A stretch of DNA of 64,000 nucleotides. Source: Hydrangea macrophylla. Its lineage: Eukaryota; Streptophyta; Magnoliopsida; Cornales; Hydrangeaceae. Below are positions 46,029 through 57,900 of the stretch, piece by piece (the stretch's first letter is position 1; the number at the start of each line of letters is the position of its first letter). The notes below the pieces were generated by a model. That model worked only from the letters and a program-made list of their open reading frames with translations. It was not told where the DNA came from and searched no databases. Location of the stretch: positions 77,472,669-77,536,668 of the forward strand of contig CM066988.1 of the NCBI GenBank assembly GCA_033977485.1. Direction: 5' to 3'. Position numbers and translations under genes: made by a program.

Positions 46029-46875
46029 CAGTGGCGGACCCAGAACTTTAATTCAGTGGGGGCGAAGTTTTTACGGGGGTTCGGGGGCAGCGCCCCCGAC
46101 CGATTTTTTTTTTTTTTTAAATATTTTTTTTGTAGAAATAGTATAATTTTATGTGAGGTTTTTGCATAAGTTTCGTGTTTATATAGAGAGTTGGAAATTC
46201 TGTATATTTTTTTTGTCTATCTCACGGAAAAGGACCATGAGGAGGGGTTTTTTTTTTCTCGCTAAATAGGAGCAAGAGGAGGTTAATGGTGGATATGTGG
46301 TCTTTGAGTCTTTCGAGGGTTTCTACGAAACTTCAAACTTCATCTGCGTCGGAACATTTTTTTATTTTCATTTTTTTAGAAATGCTTTGTGGTACACTAG
46401 GGGACTCTAGGTGGTCTTTATTTTGCTTCTTGGTCTTTTATTATATAATATATACATATCTACACATAATATATAATACTTTAAACTTAAGAGTGGGAAC
46501 GAGTTGGCAATTAAAACCTTGGCAAAGTTCTTCAAAGTTCTAAAATTTACAAAAAAAGTAAGCTTCTGAAATTTCTATTTCAGTAGTGCTTGCTAAATGA
46601 CCTAACAGTGGGGCGAGGTAAACAATTAACTTCAAATCATAATTTAACTGGTCCCACTGTATTTGACCTGACCCCACTGCCACATCATTTGGGAAACACT
46701 TTTGGGATAGAAATTTGGGAAGTATATCATTACTCTTTACAAAAAGCTCCCGAATTAACTGAAAATCTTAATCAAAATCCACATTTTTTTAAAACTATCA
46801 TATATAACCAATTTTTTCCCGAAAGTTCAGTGGGGGCGACTGCCCCCGCTCGCCCCCACTGTCGGTCCGCCCCTG
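46029..46875. mobile_element. hAT element with CAGTGGCGGACC ends
   Basis: 847 bp. The left end CAGTGGCGGACC is the inverse of the right end GGTCCGCCCCTG with one mismatch, and GCTACAAT is duplicated at 46021-46028 and 46876-46883. GGGGGCGA / TCGCCCCC words lie near each end. No transposase frame. The right half contains part of the MITE family of 18497-18666. Confidence 0.95.
46650..46740. mobile_element. Half copy of the TGCTTCCCAAATTT MITE
   Basis: ccactgccacat, cacttttgggatagaaattt and gggaagtatatcattactc align with the right half of the MITE at 18497-18666. The left half is missing or heavily changed. Confidence 0.65.
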
Positions 46876-46883
46876 GCTACAAT

Positions 46884-46959
46884 GGATGTAGAATATCAAT
46901 GCTGCATAGAAAATATCAAATGGATGTAGAATATCAATGCTGCATAGAAAATATCAAAT
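46884..46959 (+). repeat. Exact 2 x 38-bp tandem duplication
   Basis: The unit beginning ggatgtagaatatcaatgct is repeated without a visible mismatch at 46884-46921 and 46922-46959, immediately after the hAT target duplication. Confidence 0.95.
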
Positions 46960-47055
46960 GAGTGCTTTGCTTGTATTACTTTCTTCTATGATCGAAGTAA
47001 CATTTGTTTCCTTGGAAAGTAAAAAAATACTTCCTATGCTTGTACTTTTTTTTTT

Positions 47056-47310
47056 TTGAGTCTTACCTGGATCACGGTTGGATACAACGCACACACATTC
47101 CACACACGCACACAAACCCACCCCAACCCCACCCCACCCCACCCCACAGCCCCATAATGGCCCATAGCAAAGCCCAACAAGGGTCACTCATTCCGACTGA
47201 AAGCACAAATATGGGGGGCAAGAATTTCCCAAGGGGAATTGAACCCTTGACCTCTCTACTGGAAAGATCCAGGCCACTTAACCACTTAGGTCGTTGGTGA
47301 TGAATTTCTA
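47056..47310 (-). mobile_element. tRNA-derived SINE
   Basis: Same body as the SINE at 37715 (tttcagtcggaatgagtgac, then a GGTGGGGTGGGG run and atccaggtaag at the end), with a T-run on its + strand left side. The B box reads AGGGTTCAATTCC on the - strand. The head is followed by a 2 x 42-bp duplication. Confidence 0.8.
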
Positions 47311-47357
47311 CTTTACCACTTAACCACTTGGGTCGTTGGTGACGAATTTCTACTTTT
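47274..47357. repeat. 2 x 42-bp tandem duplication at the SINE head
   Basis: The unit beginning ccacttaaccacttaggtcg occurs at 47274-47315 and 47316-47357 with two visible differences. Confidence 0.9.
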
Positions 47358-48263
47358 ACACAACATAATGATATGCGATTGAAAAATATTTTTATCAGTG
47401 TTGGACGTAAAGTTGTAACCGCACAAGTTTTTTTTTTATAATTATTATTATTATTATTTTTTTTATTATTAATTTTTTTTTTTTTTGTTGCTGAGTAACT
47501 GCACAAGTTGAGTTAATGCCACATAAACTAATAATTGTGATGGGGGGTGATCAATGCAATTTTGGAAACAAGAGAGGTGTTGTGAGCATTTTCCAAGAAC
47601 CTTGGGGGTAGTTGTAATTTACAATTTAAGTACAGTGAGTAGATTGGGTTCTTTCAGTGGAACATGTCATGTGGCTAAAGGTTTTTGTGCTGGACTCCCA
47701 GTTCTTGTGATTTTCCCTTGTTTACGGAACACATGGAATTATGGAAAGTGCAAGATAGTTTAGTTCTCTTTTCCTGGCAGACAAACAGGGCATTGGCCAC
47801 AACCCCTTCAACCTTAAGTTGCTTTACCAATCAAAGATTAAGACTATAATCTCTCTAACTTTATATTTATAAGAACCATTATGTTCTAAGTCCTTTAATT
47901 CATTTCTTGATTTTTCTCACCTAGAGTGATTAAAATAAGAATGTTCATCTTAAGTTGATTAAGTTAATTATCTGAATAGTGTCATAGCACTACTACTTTT
48001 GTGCATAAGCTGTGAAAATCCCTGGTTATAACTTTCAATCAGAACCAGAAATACTATCAATCATCCATACTGGGTCATTTGGCTTCTCTCAGAGATTCAA
48101 ATTTTGTAGGGTGTTCTCCATAAAATGGAAGCTGTAAGTATAGCATTATTAGGTAAATTAGAACCCCCAATATAAGAAACCCCTTCTGCCCAAATTCTGC
48201 CCTACTCAAGGCACAACCTATAGTCTATATCTAATTATCCCCCTAAAACTCTTCTTATTTTGG
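47358..48263. other. Intergenic / 3' flank of the INT2-like gene
   Basis: T/A-rich with a TTATTATT run near 47440-47485. The 69-aa frame at 47554-47763 has no known motif. The 3' UTR of the transporter must lie in the right part of this stretch. Confidence 0.45.
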
Positions 48264-51200
48264 TCACACTTGGTTTTTTTCAGATGCATCAGTCCTTTTC
48301 TCCCAGAACTTGAAGTGCAAAGCTCTCTTCTCCAACATCTTCTCGACCTCCTCAATTGGAAGTCCTTTTGTTTCCGGCACGTAAATTAGAACAAAGAACA
48401 GAGCCACAACCGATATCACCCCGAGTATGAGAAATGTCCATGAAGCCCCTATTGCTTGAGTTAATGACAGGAAGGACTGGACAACGATGAGATTAGAAAC
48501 CCAGTTTGCTGTGGCGGCTATGCCTCCACAGACCCCTCTAAACCTCAATGGGTATATCTCGGAATTGACAATCCATGGGACTGTGCCCATACCTGGAGAG
48601 AAGAATATAATGTAGAGTGCCAATCCTATAATTGCAAGCCATCCATATTTGCTTGGACACCCTCTTGTGTACCATAGCCTATCTTCTCCTTGACAGCTAT
48701 CTTTCACCGTGCCGTTTGATACCAAACAGGCCCCCGGAAATAGCTGCAAATATAATGTATTATTGTCAGGAAAGTCACCAAATACTTATTCATACTTTTA
48801 GCTACAAGCCTTGATAAGTTGTAACAAAATTTTGTCTATTTACACATGTATTTGCTTTCTTTTGGAGATTTATCCTCTGTTTGGTTTGAGGATTTATAAA
48901 AAAGGGATAAGAAAAAGCAAGGAAAACGAGAATGAAAATTTCTTCTCCAATGTTTTAACAAATTTTCGTGTATATACACACACATGTTGCGTTCTTTTGG
49001 AGATTCAGGCTCCATTTGATGCATGAAGATTTAGAGAAAGGAAAAGGAAAACAAAATAATAAGGCAAAACTATTTGCCTACTGTTTTTTCTGCTAGTGTT
49101 TTGCTTCGTGCTTAAATAAGAAACTAAAAGTCGTCGTAATATGACAGGATCTCAAGTAAATTAAAGAAGTGACTCACTAGTTTCCTATTTTCTTTCCTTT
49201 CCTTTTTCCACATTGTTTTCTTATTAACCAACTAAAGTAAAAGGTTCTCTTCAGTTTTATCTTTTCTCTCAACCCTAAATCCATGAACGAAAGAGAGCAG
49301 CATGAGGTTTTAATTGAATTTTGATGCATTCCTTTTGGCCTTTTGGCTGATTTAGCATATGATGACTGTTTTCAATAAATTACGTGGAAGTGGATGTATA
49401 AAGAAAACTTAAAATACCCTTTATTTCCAGGTCCTGCTCAGTGGAAACGCAGCCTTGAGAGCGCGCTTGTGCGCGCACCTACACCTGCGCGCACACACAC
49501 TCACACACACACATATATATATATATATGATTTGTACATGTTTGTATGAGAGAGAAAGTGGTTTACCTTATTGGTAGATGAAGCGCAGAACCCACAATCC
49601 GGGGATGAAGACTTCAAACACTTCATACAGTCCCATGTAGCAGAATTTCCAGCTGAACTGAAATCAGGACATGTATATTCTGCAAAATGCGATGTCTCAG
49701 CTGAACTAACAGCGGGTGAATGTGAAGTAGTCTCATGAAAAACCGCTGATAAAAGTCCCAGAGAGATTATAACACCACACAGACTGATCACCAATAGCTT
49801 TTTCCTCCCAGTCCGATCGATGAAATATATGCTCACAATAGTTCCCAACGCATTGAGCCCCGCTGTGACGAGTGAGAGTAGAAGGGCTGTTTGGTTAGAC
49901 GCGAAACCTGCTAGTTGAACTATTGTGGGACTGTAATACATAATGGTGTTTATGCCCACAAATTGTTGGAAGACTTGAAGGCCAACACCGGCCATGAGTC
50001 CTCTTCTTACTGTTTTTGTTTGCCATAGTTTCTTGAAATTAATCTTCTCGGAATTTCCTTTTTCTTGAATTTCTGCTTCGATTGATTCTTTGAGTGCTTG
50101 GATTTCTGCCTCGACCTCGTTAGCTGAGTATATTTTTCGTAGTATGGTATTGGCTTCTTCTTCTCTGCCCTGTTACGAATACTTGAATTGCTGATAATTT
50201 GAGAATTTAATAACATAATTAAGATCGTGATTTTGTGGGTTTTGTAGGTTACCTTGCGGTAAAGCCAACGGGGTGATTCTGGAAGGAGAAGCATTAAAAC
50301 GAACTGGAGAACAGGTGGAATTGCGGCAACCCCAAGCATCCAACGCCATGTTCCCGGTGCCTAGTTTCAAATATCAACAATCTAGTTTTACCATCTTCTA
50401 AGCTATTGTAACGTTCATATACCCTTCTTCATATTGGACACCAGAGAAAAGTTCTGATTCAGTCTACTGATCAAGTTTGCTGGATTATAGCAATCTCTAC
50501 GAGGATTTGGCTTCTCTTCACTTAAAGCGTTAAATCTATTTTAACTTTGTATAATTTTATTTGCCACGTACATTTAATTACATTGAAATTGAAGCTCTGT
50601 TAGGTTCATGGATTCAGATAAGGATAGAGAAAGAAAGTAGTAAGGAAAACACTTCTTTGATTGGTTAAAGGAAAACAAGGAAACGAAAATAGAATGAATA
50701 TAAGTTCCTGAGTTGTTGATCTTTGTATGGATTGATAGCGGAAGAAATAAGTAATTCATTCCAATTAAATTTGATGTGACAATAGTAATTTCTCTTCAAG
50801 GATTTGGCTTCTCCCCATGTATGTTTGTTCAAACCATGTAAGTATGTTTAAATAAATTATAGCTAGAATATAAATATTTTAAAACTAAATGATAATACTA
50901 TGACCAAGAAACACTATGGACTGGTTCAAGTCCCATGGCCCTCCAACTTCCAAGCACTTAATTTGGCTTTGGCAGATAGCCTTGTGGATTGGTCAGTAAA
51001 TTGAAATCATGGCCGCCTTTCTGGCACTGCTATTCTGATTTGGCAGCAGGCCTTTTAGGTTGGTGGGTGGGCAAGTCCTTTTGGGAATAACAGATTGATT
51101 TTGTATAAGAGTAATGTTAGGTGTACACAAATTTGCACACATTCACACAAATGCTTTAAATGTATGTACCCTGTACTGTGTAAGTAGTGCACAAGAAAGT

Positions 51201-54200
51201 GTGAAAAATTCAAACAACACAAGATACATACATTTAAAGAATTTGTGAGCAAAAGTGTGTAAAAAAGTTATGTAGACCTTGCATTACTCTTTGTATAAAG
51301 TATAGGCTGGGATGACTATAAATTCCTTGGATAGTTCTCACTGGGGATCAGAGAGCCTGTGAAGCAGTTAATTCCCCATGTGCCCTCTATTTTGTATTTT
51401 TTTTTTTGTTTTTCAATGGAAAGGGGGATTTGAACTTGCGTTTTAAGGAAATCACATTCTTTGTGGTCGAGTGGTAAGCTTTTTGGATGTACAATCCAAG
51501 AGGTTTAATGTTCGAGTCATGGAGAGCACGGCCATTGGGGATTTCACCCGGCGACTCCAAGGCCTAAGGGGATTAGTCGAGTGCACACAAGCTGGCCCGG
51601 ACACCCCCGATTACCAAAAAAAAAAAACCTGCATTTAAAGGCGTGGGGGAGTTGGTGCCGACCAACTCAGATAGGACCAGAGTCCTTAATTGCACCAATC
51701 TAAGCTGCGTAGAGGCAGCTTCAATTGAAAATGATTGATTTTATATGCTTTCACCAAAAAATAAAATAAAATGCTAGTACATATATGCGACACATTTTGG
51801 GAAGGCTAAAAACCGGTTGTATGGAGTTGTTTGGGAATGGAAAGGCTAAACACTGGCTATGTGATTCTTTATTGACTTGGTTTTGTAAATTAATTTGTTT
51901 AGTAGATTCCCTTTAATTGCATTGGTTCTTCTCTCCAATTTGAAAACTTGTTCTTTGTCAAACTAAAATATGATGTTGGTTCTAAGAAACCAAATAGAAA
52001 AATAGTGGGACTGAATCTGATAATTATGTAATCAAACATCACAAGTCAGAACTTTCAAGTTTGGTAATCACATACCTTGGTGAAGGCCAAGTTAATAAGG
52101 TAAGACAAGAACTGGCCTCCGGTGATCAATAACCCATTGGTACTGACCAAGGCACCCCGGATTTTCGCCGGAGATGCTTCGGAGATGTACAATGGCGCCG
52201 TCATTGAAGCCATTCCAACACCAAGTCCGACAAAAACACGGCCAACGATGAGACAAGCAGGGTTGGGAGCCGAAGCCATGATCACAGCACCAAGGAAAAA
52301 GAGAAAATCAGCTATTAGGATTGAGGTTCTTCTTCCGTACCGATCGTTCAACCACCCGCCAATGGCCGCGCCGACAATTGCTCCGGCGACCGCTGTGCTT
52401 ACAATGCTCTCCTAGAGATATATGACACAATTCATGGTTACTGTACATAATCTGTATGTGTAGGGGAAGGAATTAACAATGAAGAAATAGAAAAAAAAAA
52501 ATCTAGGATTTACTCAATCAAGGTAAGTGAAACTCCTCCGAGTGGGCTGTAGTCCAACTGGCATAGCCTCTCTCTTTACAATGGGGAGGGAGAGGGTTCG
52601 AATCCCCATAGAGGATTCTAGTTGCTTGCCCTCCAGTTATTCTTCAGTCGGAATGAGTGACTCTGGTTGGACTTTGCTGTGGGCAGTGTGGGCCTTTGGA
52701 GCTGGGGTGTGCGTGTGTGTGGGGGGTTGTGTATATATCCAGTCTGGATCTAGGTAAGCATTTAAAAAAAAAAAGATAAAGATAAGTGAAACTCCACTCT
52801 TTGTTTGTTATTTTACTTGTTAATAGAGTTTCAATGAAAACCTAGCAATTGAAGGAAATGCCAGGATTTTATATTTCGAGGATCAATAAAAATAAGGTTT
52901 TGGCTTCATAAAACATGAGATTCTATGGGAGAAGTGACAAATAGGCACGAATAGAAACAAATAATGTCTTTATACAACTTGGTAACAGAAATGGAACATT
53001 TGCATTAAAATTCATCAAATTTATTTAGGGCAAGTCTATTGTGAGAAGCATCTCATATGAGAAGGCAGGTTTTACCCGTTGGATGAGCATCTAGCAATAA
53101 ATGCATCTCCAGATTCCTAGGAATCTTATGGCCAGATGTTCATCCAACGGTTAAAACCCGCGTTCTCATATAAGAAGCTGCTCACTATAGCATTGCCCTT
53201 TTTTTTAAGTGGGGTGGAATCTTTATTGAAAGGGAGCTCTTAATTACGCCTGACTAATTACTTTCTATACCCACTTTGATGCATTAAGCAAGGGTATATT
53301 TAGCATTGTGTAGAGGACAGTTAAGCATGTTGTGAGCTCCCTTATCCAAATAGGCAAATTTGGGGAGACCAACTTGAAAGGCTCATTTTGGAAAATTTAG
53401 GTTTTCTATATGGAAGACTTTTACTAAGGAATGAGAAGATATGGGTAACTCCTTCGACACATATTAAGGGCCTATATGGTAACACCGTGATTTTCAGTTT
53501 TTTTTTTTTGAAACAAAAACTGAAAAAAGTGTTTGATAATCGAGTTCGTTTAATTTTTTTGGTGTGTGAGAGAAATTGAAAAACATGTTTGGTAATTGTT
53601 GTGGTTTTCCTTCTTTTTTTTTTGAAAGCTGGGTTAGAAAATGAAAACAAAAACATGTGATTTTATGTTTCGTTTCTATAAAAACAAAAACTAGCTTCCG
53701 TATTCATAATTTAAAAAACTGAAAATAAAAACCAGAAGGGCCTTACAGAACTTTTTCGAGTTGCAACTAGTTAAGGACACTTTCCATTATTATTGTTTTC
53801 AACTATTTATTATAGTCCTCTTTTAATTTTAAAATTTCAGTGTCATATTTGAGTGAAAAGTGAGAGTTTTATCTAATAAAGGCAAACTTTTAAAAATTTC
53901 TTGCTAAAGTATATTCACTTTTTAAAGAGTACTCTTAGATTTAGTTTGGTCCCCACGTGGCTTATTAAAAGGAGCTTATGAAATTTATTACTAAGGCTTA
54001 GTTTGGCCCCCACGCGGTGCTTCTCCTTTTTTAAAGCCCAATTTCATGTTAATTCATTTGGTAACTAGTTTATGAGCTTTGCAAAAATTGAACATAGAGC
54101 TTTTTTGGAGGGAGCTTTTAAAAGCTATAGAATGGAGCTTTTAAAAGCTCAAGGTTACTTTTTGGTTTCATGATGTCTTTTTGAAGAGTAGTGTGTCACT

Positions 54201-56514
54201 TGTATAAAATTATCAAAGAATTTAGTAATAAATTTCATAAGCTCCTTTTAAAAAGCCACATGGGGGCCAAACTAAGCCTAAGTTGTTTGATAATTTTATA
54301 CAAGTGACACACTACTCCTCAAAAAGACAGCATGAAACCAAAAAGCAACCTTGAGCTTTTAAAAGCTCTATTCTAAAACTTTTAAAAGCTCTCCCTAAGT
54401 TTAATTTTTACTAAGGTCATAAACTAGTTACCAAATGAATTAACATGAAATTGTGCTTTAAAAAAGGAGAAACACCACGTGAGGGTCAAACTAAGCCTTA
54501 AAATGGAACATTTCAAAATGGAATAGAAGACTCTTGCTTTAAACGTTACTGGTATACTTTTCTATTTTTATCTCAAATTTGACTTTCAAACAAATGTAGC
54601 AATGGTTGATTAGGAGTGCAATCATTTTGTGTTTGATGCTTGTGGTGAATTCTTCAGGATGTATCTACAACATGGAGTAGTAGTTTTGGACAAAAAAATA
54701 TCTGTTCCGTAATAAGAAATATTTGTGCTCAGTGATATTGATGAAAGCAGATATTTTTTATCACGAAATAAATGTTTCCTATTAGGAATAATTTTTTTTT
54801 TACAAAAACAGGCACAATTAGGTGTGTATACGAGCCGATCATGAACCTACAAACGAGCCTTAATCAATCGTGTTCACGAACTCTGACGAGCCGAGCCGAG
54901 TCGCAAGCCCTTGTTGAGCAACTCGACTCGTTTACACACTTAGGCACAGTCTATTCCATATTTTAGATCCTTCAGATATTAGGACAAAAAAACAAGGACA
55001 TTTTAGGACCACTAAAAAGACTAGGGGGTATTATCGTCCATTCAGAAATGGAAACAATAAGAATAATATGGAAACAAAGAAAATAAAATAATGGCGCTCG
55101 AAGATTAAGAGTCCCGTTTGTCCATACCTCAAAAGCTAAAATAAAATTATGAGACAAATCAACTTTTGCAATTCAATCCCAAGAACTGTGTCAAGTGCAA
55201 AAATTATAATTGGTTAAATGTCATCTCAGTCGCTCAAAAATCAAATTTTGAGATTAAATTGCTGGAACAGAAGCCGTGGGACCTAACCATCTCCGGTCAG
55301 TACCCATACCCCAAATGGGAGGTTATGGTTCGAATCTTGGGGCCGCAGTAGGGAGTGTTTCTTTAATGAGGGCCTTTGTCTCTTCCTGTGCTTTCGTGCC
55401 CCGTTTATGTGTGTGTGTTTTTCTAACTGCTAATTTAAAAATGTGTATTTCTCTACTAACCCCCAGTCACAGGGCCTGTGACACCAGTTAAAAAAAAAAA
55501 GAAAGAAAAGAAGCCGTGGGACCTAAATTATAATAAGTTGTTTTTATCTTTGTATTTTACCTGTAGAACAGTTTTCTTATCCAACTTGAATTCATCTCTA
55601 ATATACAAAAGAGCACCGGATATAACTCCTGCATATCATCACAACACCAAGAAAAATGAGAGAGAAAGTAGGAGATTAAAAAAATGCAAACATGATACAT
55701 ATGAATATACATGTATATCAAAGAAGTTTCGGATCCTTCGTAAGTAGCCTCTTGATCTTTGAAAAATACTATACATATCCTAAAAAAGTATACTTTTACA
55801 TTTAAGCCCCTCTCTCAAACTAAAAATTTCTCTATTTTACACTTAAACCCCCTTTTAAGTATGAAATATTCAACTTTTGGTCTCAATTTGTTGAGACAAT
55901 GCGTCATTTTATGGTACTTTGATGTCAATCAGTATTAAAATTTTAATTCCTTCATATATATGAATAGATCAAAAAAAAAAAAATTTGTGTGAGGGTACTG
56001 TCCTTAAAAACTCACTATCCAATTCACCCTACCAAGCTTCCCAATTCCAAATTCCTAGATCCGTCCCTCAAACCCGATGCTCACCCTCAGACTCACTAAC
56101 GTGGATTTTTCTCAGATGAGAGTATGAGACATACTCCTAGTATTTATTGTAATTATTATTAAAAAAAAAAAGAAAAAAAAGAAGAAGAAAGTTTAATATA
56201 ATTTCAAAAATTTAGAGTCAATTTGAAAATATTAAGAGTGAGATTATGCGTCAAAATGCTAATATTGCTCTGTTATATATACTTGTTAATTTTTTATTCG
56301 TCTTATACTCTTAATCAACAAAAAAAAAAAAAAAGAGGTTACAATTTTATAAATTTGTGAAAAGAGGTTACAGTACATAATTTATAAAATTATGTCAAAA
56401 CAAATTTTATAATAATTTGTAAAGTGCCGTCACTCGCAAAAATTAACAAAGTCCTCGTAGCCACGTCCTGCATCCGTACTGTGCATCGCAACAGTGCTTC
56501 CTAGATGTGTATGC

Positions 56515-56549
<35 letters not shown>

Positions 56550-56694
56550 ATTGATAATTACCAGTGTCATAGCCAAAGAGAAGGCCACCAATACCAGCAG
56601 AGAAAGCAAGACGAAGGACATAAGGATTTTTCCAAGCTAGAGAGAAGCACTCTCTGAAAGCGGAGACGTCTGTTGGGTGTATAGCTCCTTCCAT
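48264..56694 (-). CDS. INT2: Inositol transporter, INT2-like, six exons, 575 aa
   Basis: A 12-TM major-facilitator sugar/inositol:H+ symporter, expected in the plasma membrane. Exons on the - strand: 56694-56562, 55628-55561, 52411-52076, 50360-50253, 50169-49567, 48743-48264; all introns are GT-AG and all junctions keep the frame. Residues 1-44 include [19 protein letters not shown]; 45-67 (68-bp exon) [14 protein letters not shown]; 68-179 hold [21 protein letters not shown] and [10 protein letters not shown]; 180-215 [10 protein letters not shown]; 216-416 [21 protein letters not shown] and the Cys-rich loop WDCMKCL..CGFCAS; 417-575 [20 protein letters not shown] and VPETKG. That PSI-like loop and the N-terminus favour INT2 over tonoplast INT1, which lacks the loop. 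INT4 is the nearest alternative. No break seen. Confidence 0.95.
51108..51285. mobile_element. MITE, family A, in INT2-like intron 3
   Basis: Ends agtaatgttaggtgtacaca and ..gtagaccttgcattact are inverted. The core tttaaatgtatgtaccctgt and gtgtgaaaaattcaaa is shared with 57755-57900 and, inverted, with 58180-58310. Confidence 0.7.
51449..51629 (+). mobile_element. tRNA-derived SINE, second family
   Basis: The A box lies in tggtcgagtggtaagc (about 51464), the B box reads GTTCGAGTC (about 51512), and the element ends in a poly(A) run (about 51618-51628). The flanks CTTGCGTTTTAAGG and CCTGCATTTAAAGG look like a worn target duplication. The body differs from the other SINEs. Confidence 0.75.
52537..52782 (+). 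mobile_element. tRNA-derived SINE in INT2-like intron 2
   Basis: Flanked by the exact 13-bp duplication TAAGTGAAACTCC (52524-52536 and 52783-52795). The A box is near tgtagtccaactggcat and the B box GGTTCGAATCCCC at about 52594. The body attcttcagtcggaatgagt and the end cagtctggatctaggtaag precede an A-rich tail. It is the best-kept copy of its family and, by its clean duplication, probably the youngest. Confidence 0.93.
53028..53198. mobile_element. MITE, 171 bp, GGGCAA ends
   Basis: Long inverted repeats: GGGCAAGTCTATTGTGAGAA at the left against the inverse of CTCACTATAGCATTGCCC at the right, then ccgttggatga / tcatccaacgg inside. Lies in INT2-like intron 2. Confidence 0.85.
53941..54500. 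mobile_element. Nested fold-back element in INT2-like intron 2
   Basis: Left arm from ggcttagtttggcccccacg (53996) to about 54217; right arm from about 54283 to the inverse ccacgtgagggtcaaactaagcc (54497). Between the arms lies a 60-bp piece (54220-54279, ending ggggccaaactaagcc) whose inverse also stands directly outside the left arm (53941-53993). The layout is two inverted units of one family, one inside the other. Confidence 0.75.
55287..55508 (+). mobile_element. SINE-like retroposon with 18-bp duplication
   Basis: AGAAGCCGTGGGACCTAA stands at 55269-55286 and 55509-55526. The insert has a B-box-like GGTTCGAATCTT (about 55328) and an A-rich tail of about 20 bases. No clear A box is seen. 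An exact 18-bp duplication points to a recent insertion. Confidence 0.88.
55561..55628 (-). CDS. INT2: INT2-like exon 2 (68 bp)
   Basis: Easily missed because it is too short to show as a frame of its own. The acceptor is atatgcag|GAGTTATATC and the donor CTACAG|GTAAAATAC. With the last base of exon 1 it reads [19 protein letters not shown], the end of TM1 and the first external loop of the family, and joins exon 3 ([10 protein letters not shown]) in phase. Confidence 0.93.
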
Positions 56695-56717
56695 CTCTCT
56701 CTCTCTCTCTCTCTCTC
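56517..56717. repeat. GA/CT microsatellites on both sides of INT2-like exon 1
   Basis: On the - strand a GA run (plus 56695-56717) ends at the ATG, in the 5' UTR, and a CT run (plus 56517-56547) lies 15 bp after the exon 1 donor. Confidence 0.95.
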
Positions 56718-56946
56718 CACCCAGAAAGGGTAAATATGGAAAATGTTTTTTTTTTCTCTTTTTCAAGCTCTCATTTGCTTTGCTTTGCTTGCTTGGACGT
56801 ACTAGAGAGAACGAGATGAGAGACTTAGTATTGAACCATGAAGAAAGTGGGAAGAGAAAGAGACAAGCAGCCAGAGTTGATTTTTTTTAGAATGTGCAAA
56901 GAGAGTGAGGAGGAGCACTTGGGATTATTGGGGATTTTATGATTTT

Positions 56947-56954
56947 ATTTATAG
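56947..56954 (-). promoter_or_regulatory. TATA box of the INT2-like gene
   Basis: TATAAATA on the - strand, 253 bp before the start codon. Transcription would begin near 56920 and give a 5' UTR of about 225 nt ending in a GA run directly before the ATG. Confidence 0.6.
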
Positions 56955-57754
56955 ACAGTTTTTTTTTTTCCTTTTTTTTTTTTTTTTTTTTTTCAATTTT
57001 TAAAGATTAAGACATAGTTTTAGAGAGAGGGAGTTTTACTGAAAATGTGGGAATTACAGAGCAAAGGTCAAAAAAAATCGACAAAAGCTTTGTCTTGTAG
57101 TAATGTAGTCTCTGTGTTAAGCCAGTACAGGGCCCCACGGATGACGGAACCATAAAGCGCGTGGTGTGTACATCCAATTGGAGCATACCTTCAACTCAAA
57201 TAAATATTAAAGGCTACGGGACACCTTGTCACTATCTATCTCTTCTCACTTATTTAAAAATTGTGCTGATGTAAAGTGGTAATTTTCCTTAAAGTAGAGG
57301 GTTAGATGGATAATCTAAGTAATCTCATTAGATTTATGACATCATGTCATTAAATATTGTTATTCAAAATATATTAGAATATATAAATCTGAAATCTAAA
57401 AACACAATCAATACTGTAAAATAAACAGAATTTGAAAATTTGCGATACTGAAACAATAGATCGAGTCACGAACTGTATCTGCTATCCTTTAAGACAATTA
57501 TGCTCCGCATTAGTATTCACGAATATGCTACATTTGTCTCCTAGAATACAACGATCTCTCCCTTACTATAGAAACACTTCAAATAGCAAGATCCAACGAA
57601 CCATACTTGTATTTGCACATTCTTAAACACTTAACATACTCTCTATATGTATATATGAATTAATATTAATTTCTATTACTAAATGAATTAACAAACCCAT
57701 GTAATATATCGTAAGAGACTATTGGTCAACACTAAAAATTATCAAAAATGATAG
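56955..57754. other. Upstream region of the INT2-like gene, nothing else recognised
   Basis: AT-rich DNA with long T runs at about 56960-56995. The frame at 57432-57626 has no known motif. Confidence 0.4.
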
Positions 57755-57900
57755 AAAATACACACCAAACGACACACTAAGCTACACACTAACTTTAAAT
57801 GCATGTACCCTGTGCTGTATAAGTGATGCGCAGAAAAGTGTGAAAAATTCAAATAGTATAGGGTACACGCATTTAAAGCACAGTGTGTCGTTTGATGTGT
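57755..57900. mobile_element. MITE, family A
   Basis: acacaccaaacgacacac at the left is the inverse of gtgtgtcgtttgatgtgta at the right. The core taaatgcatgtaccctgtgc and gtgtgaaaaattcaaat matches 51108-51285. Confidence 0.8.

Noticed and set aside
52122..52415. 97-aa + strand frame over INT2-like exon 3
   Set aside because: Antisense shadow of a conserved transporter exon.
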